From: Natrinema zhouii
GTDB taxonomy: Archaea > Halobacteriota > Halobacteria > Halobacteriales > Natrialbaceae
Assembly: GCF_013456555.2 (NCBI RefSeq)
Contig: NZ_CP084882.1
Coordinates: 434,001 to 498,000, forward strand
Direction of reading: 5' to 3'
Length of the DNA: 64,000 nt
The number at the start of each line of letters is the position of its first letter. Positions within the stretch are counted from its first letter, which is position 1. Below, piece by piece: positions 62,590 through 64,000 of the stretch. The position numbers were made by a program, and so were the translations under genes. Under the pieces are notes generated by a model, which made no database searches, was not told where the DNA came from, and saw only the letters and a program-made list of their open reading frames with translations.

Positions 62590-63762
62590 TCAGAGTTGGT
62601 CGATCGGCTTGTTGATGATCTGGAAGACTTCGCTCGCCCGGTAGAACCGATTCCGGTCTTTCCCGGTGAGTTCTTCGAGTATTCCGTCATTTTCGAGCTG
62701 TCCGATCAGTCGGTTGGCTGTGCTGTATTCGACATCCAACCAGTCGGCCGCCGTATTCACGTCCAGATACGGATCTTCGAAGAGCCGCATCACCAGTTCG
62801 AGGATATTCTCAGATCGCTCGCTCTGATAGCGCTGTTGATAGTCCTCTCGGAGGTCGACTAGCAGGTTGGCCCGCTGATGGGCCTCATCTGCTTGCGACT
62901 GCACGCCACGCAGGAAAAACAGGAGCCACTCTTCCCAGTCACCGCGTTGACTGACAGCCAAGAGATGATCGACGTACTCTGACCGTCGTGCGTTGAAATA
63001 GGAACTCAGGTAGAGATACGGCTCGGGCAAGAGACCGTCACGTTGCAGGAGGAGACTGATCAATAGCCGCCCGAGTCGTCCGTTCCCATCGAGAAACGGG
63101 TGAATCGTCTCGAACTGGTAGTGGATCAGCCCGATTCGGAGAAGTGGATGCAGATTCGTCTCTTGGTTCGCATACTCGAGCAGGTCCTCGAGTAAGTCAG
63201 GAATCTCGTTCGGTGGTGGCGGCACGTACCTGGCGTCTTGGATGTATGGCGTACTGCCGATGAAGTTCTGCGTCGTACGGAGTTCCCCTGGGTCTGCCTC
63301 ATCGCCACGGACACCCGAAAGCAACCGGTCGTGCATCTCGCATAGCAATTCGACGGTGATTGGATCGCCAGCTGTGATCGCATCCAATCCGTGCGTCAGC
63401 GCGTGCAGATAGTTCACGACTTCTTGGGTACCCTGCTGTCTGTCTTCGTCGATGAGATCTTCCTGTCCGGCCTCATAGGCGTAGATATCCGAGAGAGTAG
63501 CATGTGTCCCCTCGATTTGGGAGGATTCCAGCGCTTCTTTTCGAATGAACGGCTCGATAAGAATTTCTCTCGAGCCGACACGTGGACCGATGCCGTGGAG
63601 TCGGCCGAGGGCTTGTGTCGCTTCTGCCAGCGGTGTAATGAGCTGTTCAGTATTGATGGAGGGGGGAAGTGGGTCAGGCCGGAACGCCGAATATGTCCCC
63701 TTCGATGTCGTCGTGGGAACGATCTCACCGGGCGCTGCCTCGTCGAAGTCATCTCGCTCCAT
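62590..63762 (-). CDS. Class II Fic-domain protein with C-terminal winged helix
   Basis: 390 residues from ATG 63762. The inhibitory motif SSQIEGTHATL (S/T-x3-E-G, residues 80-85) lies in the N-terminal part, so this is a class II, self-inhibited Fic. The active site HPFLDGNGRLGR (His221) is canonical. A winged helix follows near residue 320 (LDVNTAADWLDVEYSTANRL, then DGILEELTGKDRNRFYRASE). Fic enzymes usually transfer AMP to protein hydroxyls; the target is unknown. Read towards the MMPL gene. Confidence 0.92.
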   Translation of the reverse strand: MERDDFDEAAPGEIVPTTTSKGTYSAFRPDPLPPSINTEQLITPLAEATQALGRLHGIGPRVGSREILIEPFIRKEALESSQIEGTHATLSDIYAYEAGQEDLIDEDRQQGTQEVVNYLHALTHGLDAITAGDPITVELLCEMHDRLLSGVRGDEADPGELRTTQNFIGSTPYIQDARYVPPPPNEIPDLLEDLLEYANQETNLHPLLRIGLIHYQFETIHPFLDGNGRLGRLLISLLLQRDGLLPEPYLYLSSYFNARRSEYVDHLLAVSQRGDWEEWLLFFLRGVQSQADEAHQRANLLVDLREDYQQRYQSERSENILELVMRLFEDPYLDVNTAADWLDVEYSTANRLIGQLENDGILEELTGKDRNRFYRASEVFQIINKPIDQL

Positions 63763-64000
63763 TAGTGGTATCCCTACGAATACGCCCACCACTATTGGTA
63801 TTTATGGTACTAAATAAAAATAGCAGGATGGCCAATTGCACCGTTACAACTACTCAGGATCTCTGGAGCCGGGTTTGGAGACACTTTTCTTATCCGGTTT
63901 TGCGATTGGAACTCTTGCTCAGTATATCTGCGTATTGACCAGCGTCAAGGGGAACTATGCGTGTTCCTATAACCCTACCAACCAATTTAACCTGTTCCGA

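Noticed and set aside
1..64000. CRISPR array
   Set aside because: No series of short direct repeats with regular unique spacers was seen. The only perfect tandem repeat is the 48-bp pair at 804-899.

Overview
The window is haloarchaeal. The evidence is acidic proteins, a TFIIB-type factor and TATA-binding proteins, TATA-driven promoters with very short leaders, single-domain HalOD1 proteins, Bat-type HTH regulators, a fused cytochrome oxidase I+III, and many tiny zinc-ribbon proteins. Genus cannot be read from the sequence. It looks like a megaplasmid or a plastic chromosomal region. G+C-rich blocks at both ends carry many broken genes and surround a visibly AT-richer interior, about 13.4-43.6 kb, that resembles integrated mobile DNA.

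Layout. 0-13 kb: PadR regulator, Orc1/Cdc6 remnant, intron-containing tRNA-Met-like gene, a plasmid-type operon (1698-3148), a HalOD1/Bat-HTH pair, a TFB, then decayed DNA (CopA fragment, frameshifted FNT channel gene, IS200/IS605-type end, truncated CinA/MoaB-like gene). 13.4-17 kb: integrase with a translationally coupled partner and a coupled three-gene operon. 17-23 kb: TBP, PadR, three HalOD1 proteins, a Bat-HTH and a DUF7504-like protein. 24-28 kb: TRAM remnant, then a candidate replication module (RHH protein, P-loop ATPase with C-terminal winged helix, AT-rich palindromic DNA). 28-32 kb: nonsense-mutated TBP, PadR-like regulator, HalOD1, UspA, histidine kinase, DUF7344-like protein.

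33.6-40.9 kb holds the most interesting locus. It is a run of five genes with tight spacing or overlap from the third gene on: a beta-family-like protein, a multi-TM protein, a small CxxC protein, a 309-aa middle protein, and a 686-aa SMC/Rad50-like ATPase with a CPIC/CPLC hook. A PD-(D/E)XK nuclease gene follows. The arrangement recalls Lamassu and ABC three-component conflict systems, but the gene content does not match one I can name.

41-48.7 kb: a second integrase with a coupled partner, small acidic proteins, a RelE/RHH toxin-antitoxin pair, and decayed plasmid genes (DUF6610, ArdC-like). At least six copies of a hairpin-bearing 5' leader precede unrelated small genes in the plasmid-type regions (1.7, 8.1, 43.9-45.2 kb). 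50-64 kb: cytochrome oxidase I+III, SCO-like lipoprotein, an exported membrane-anchored protein, a tRNA-like sequence, IS5-like transposase remnant, CopD-like protein, winged-helix/DUF7521-like pair, MMPL exporter and a class II Fic protein. Family assignments come from reading motifs. No database search was run.
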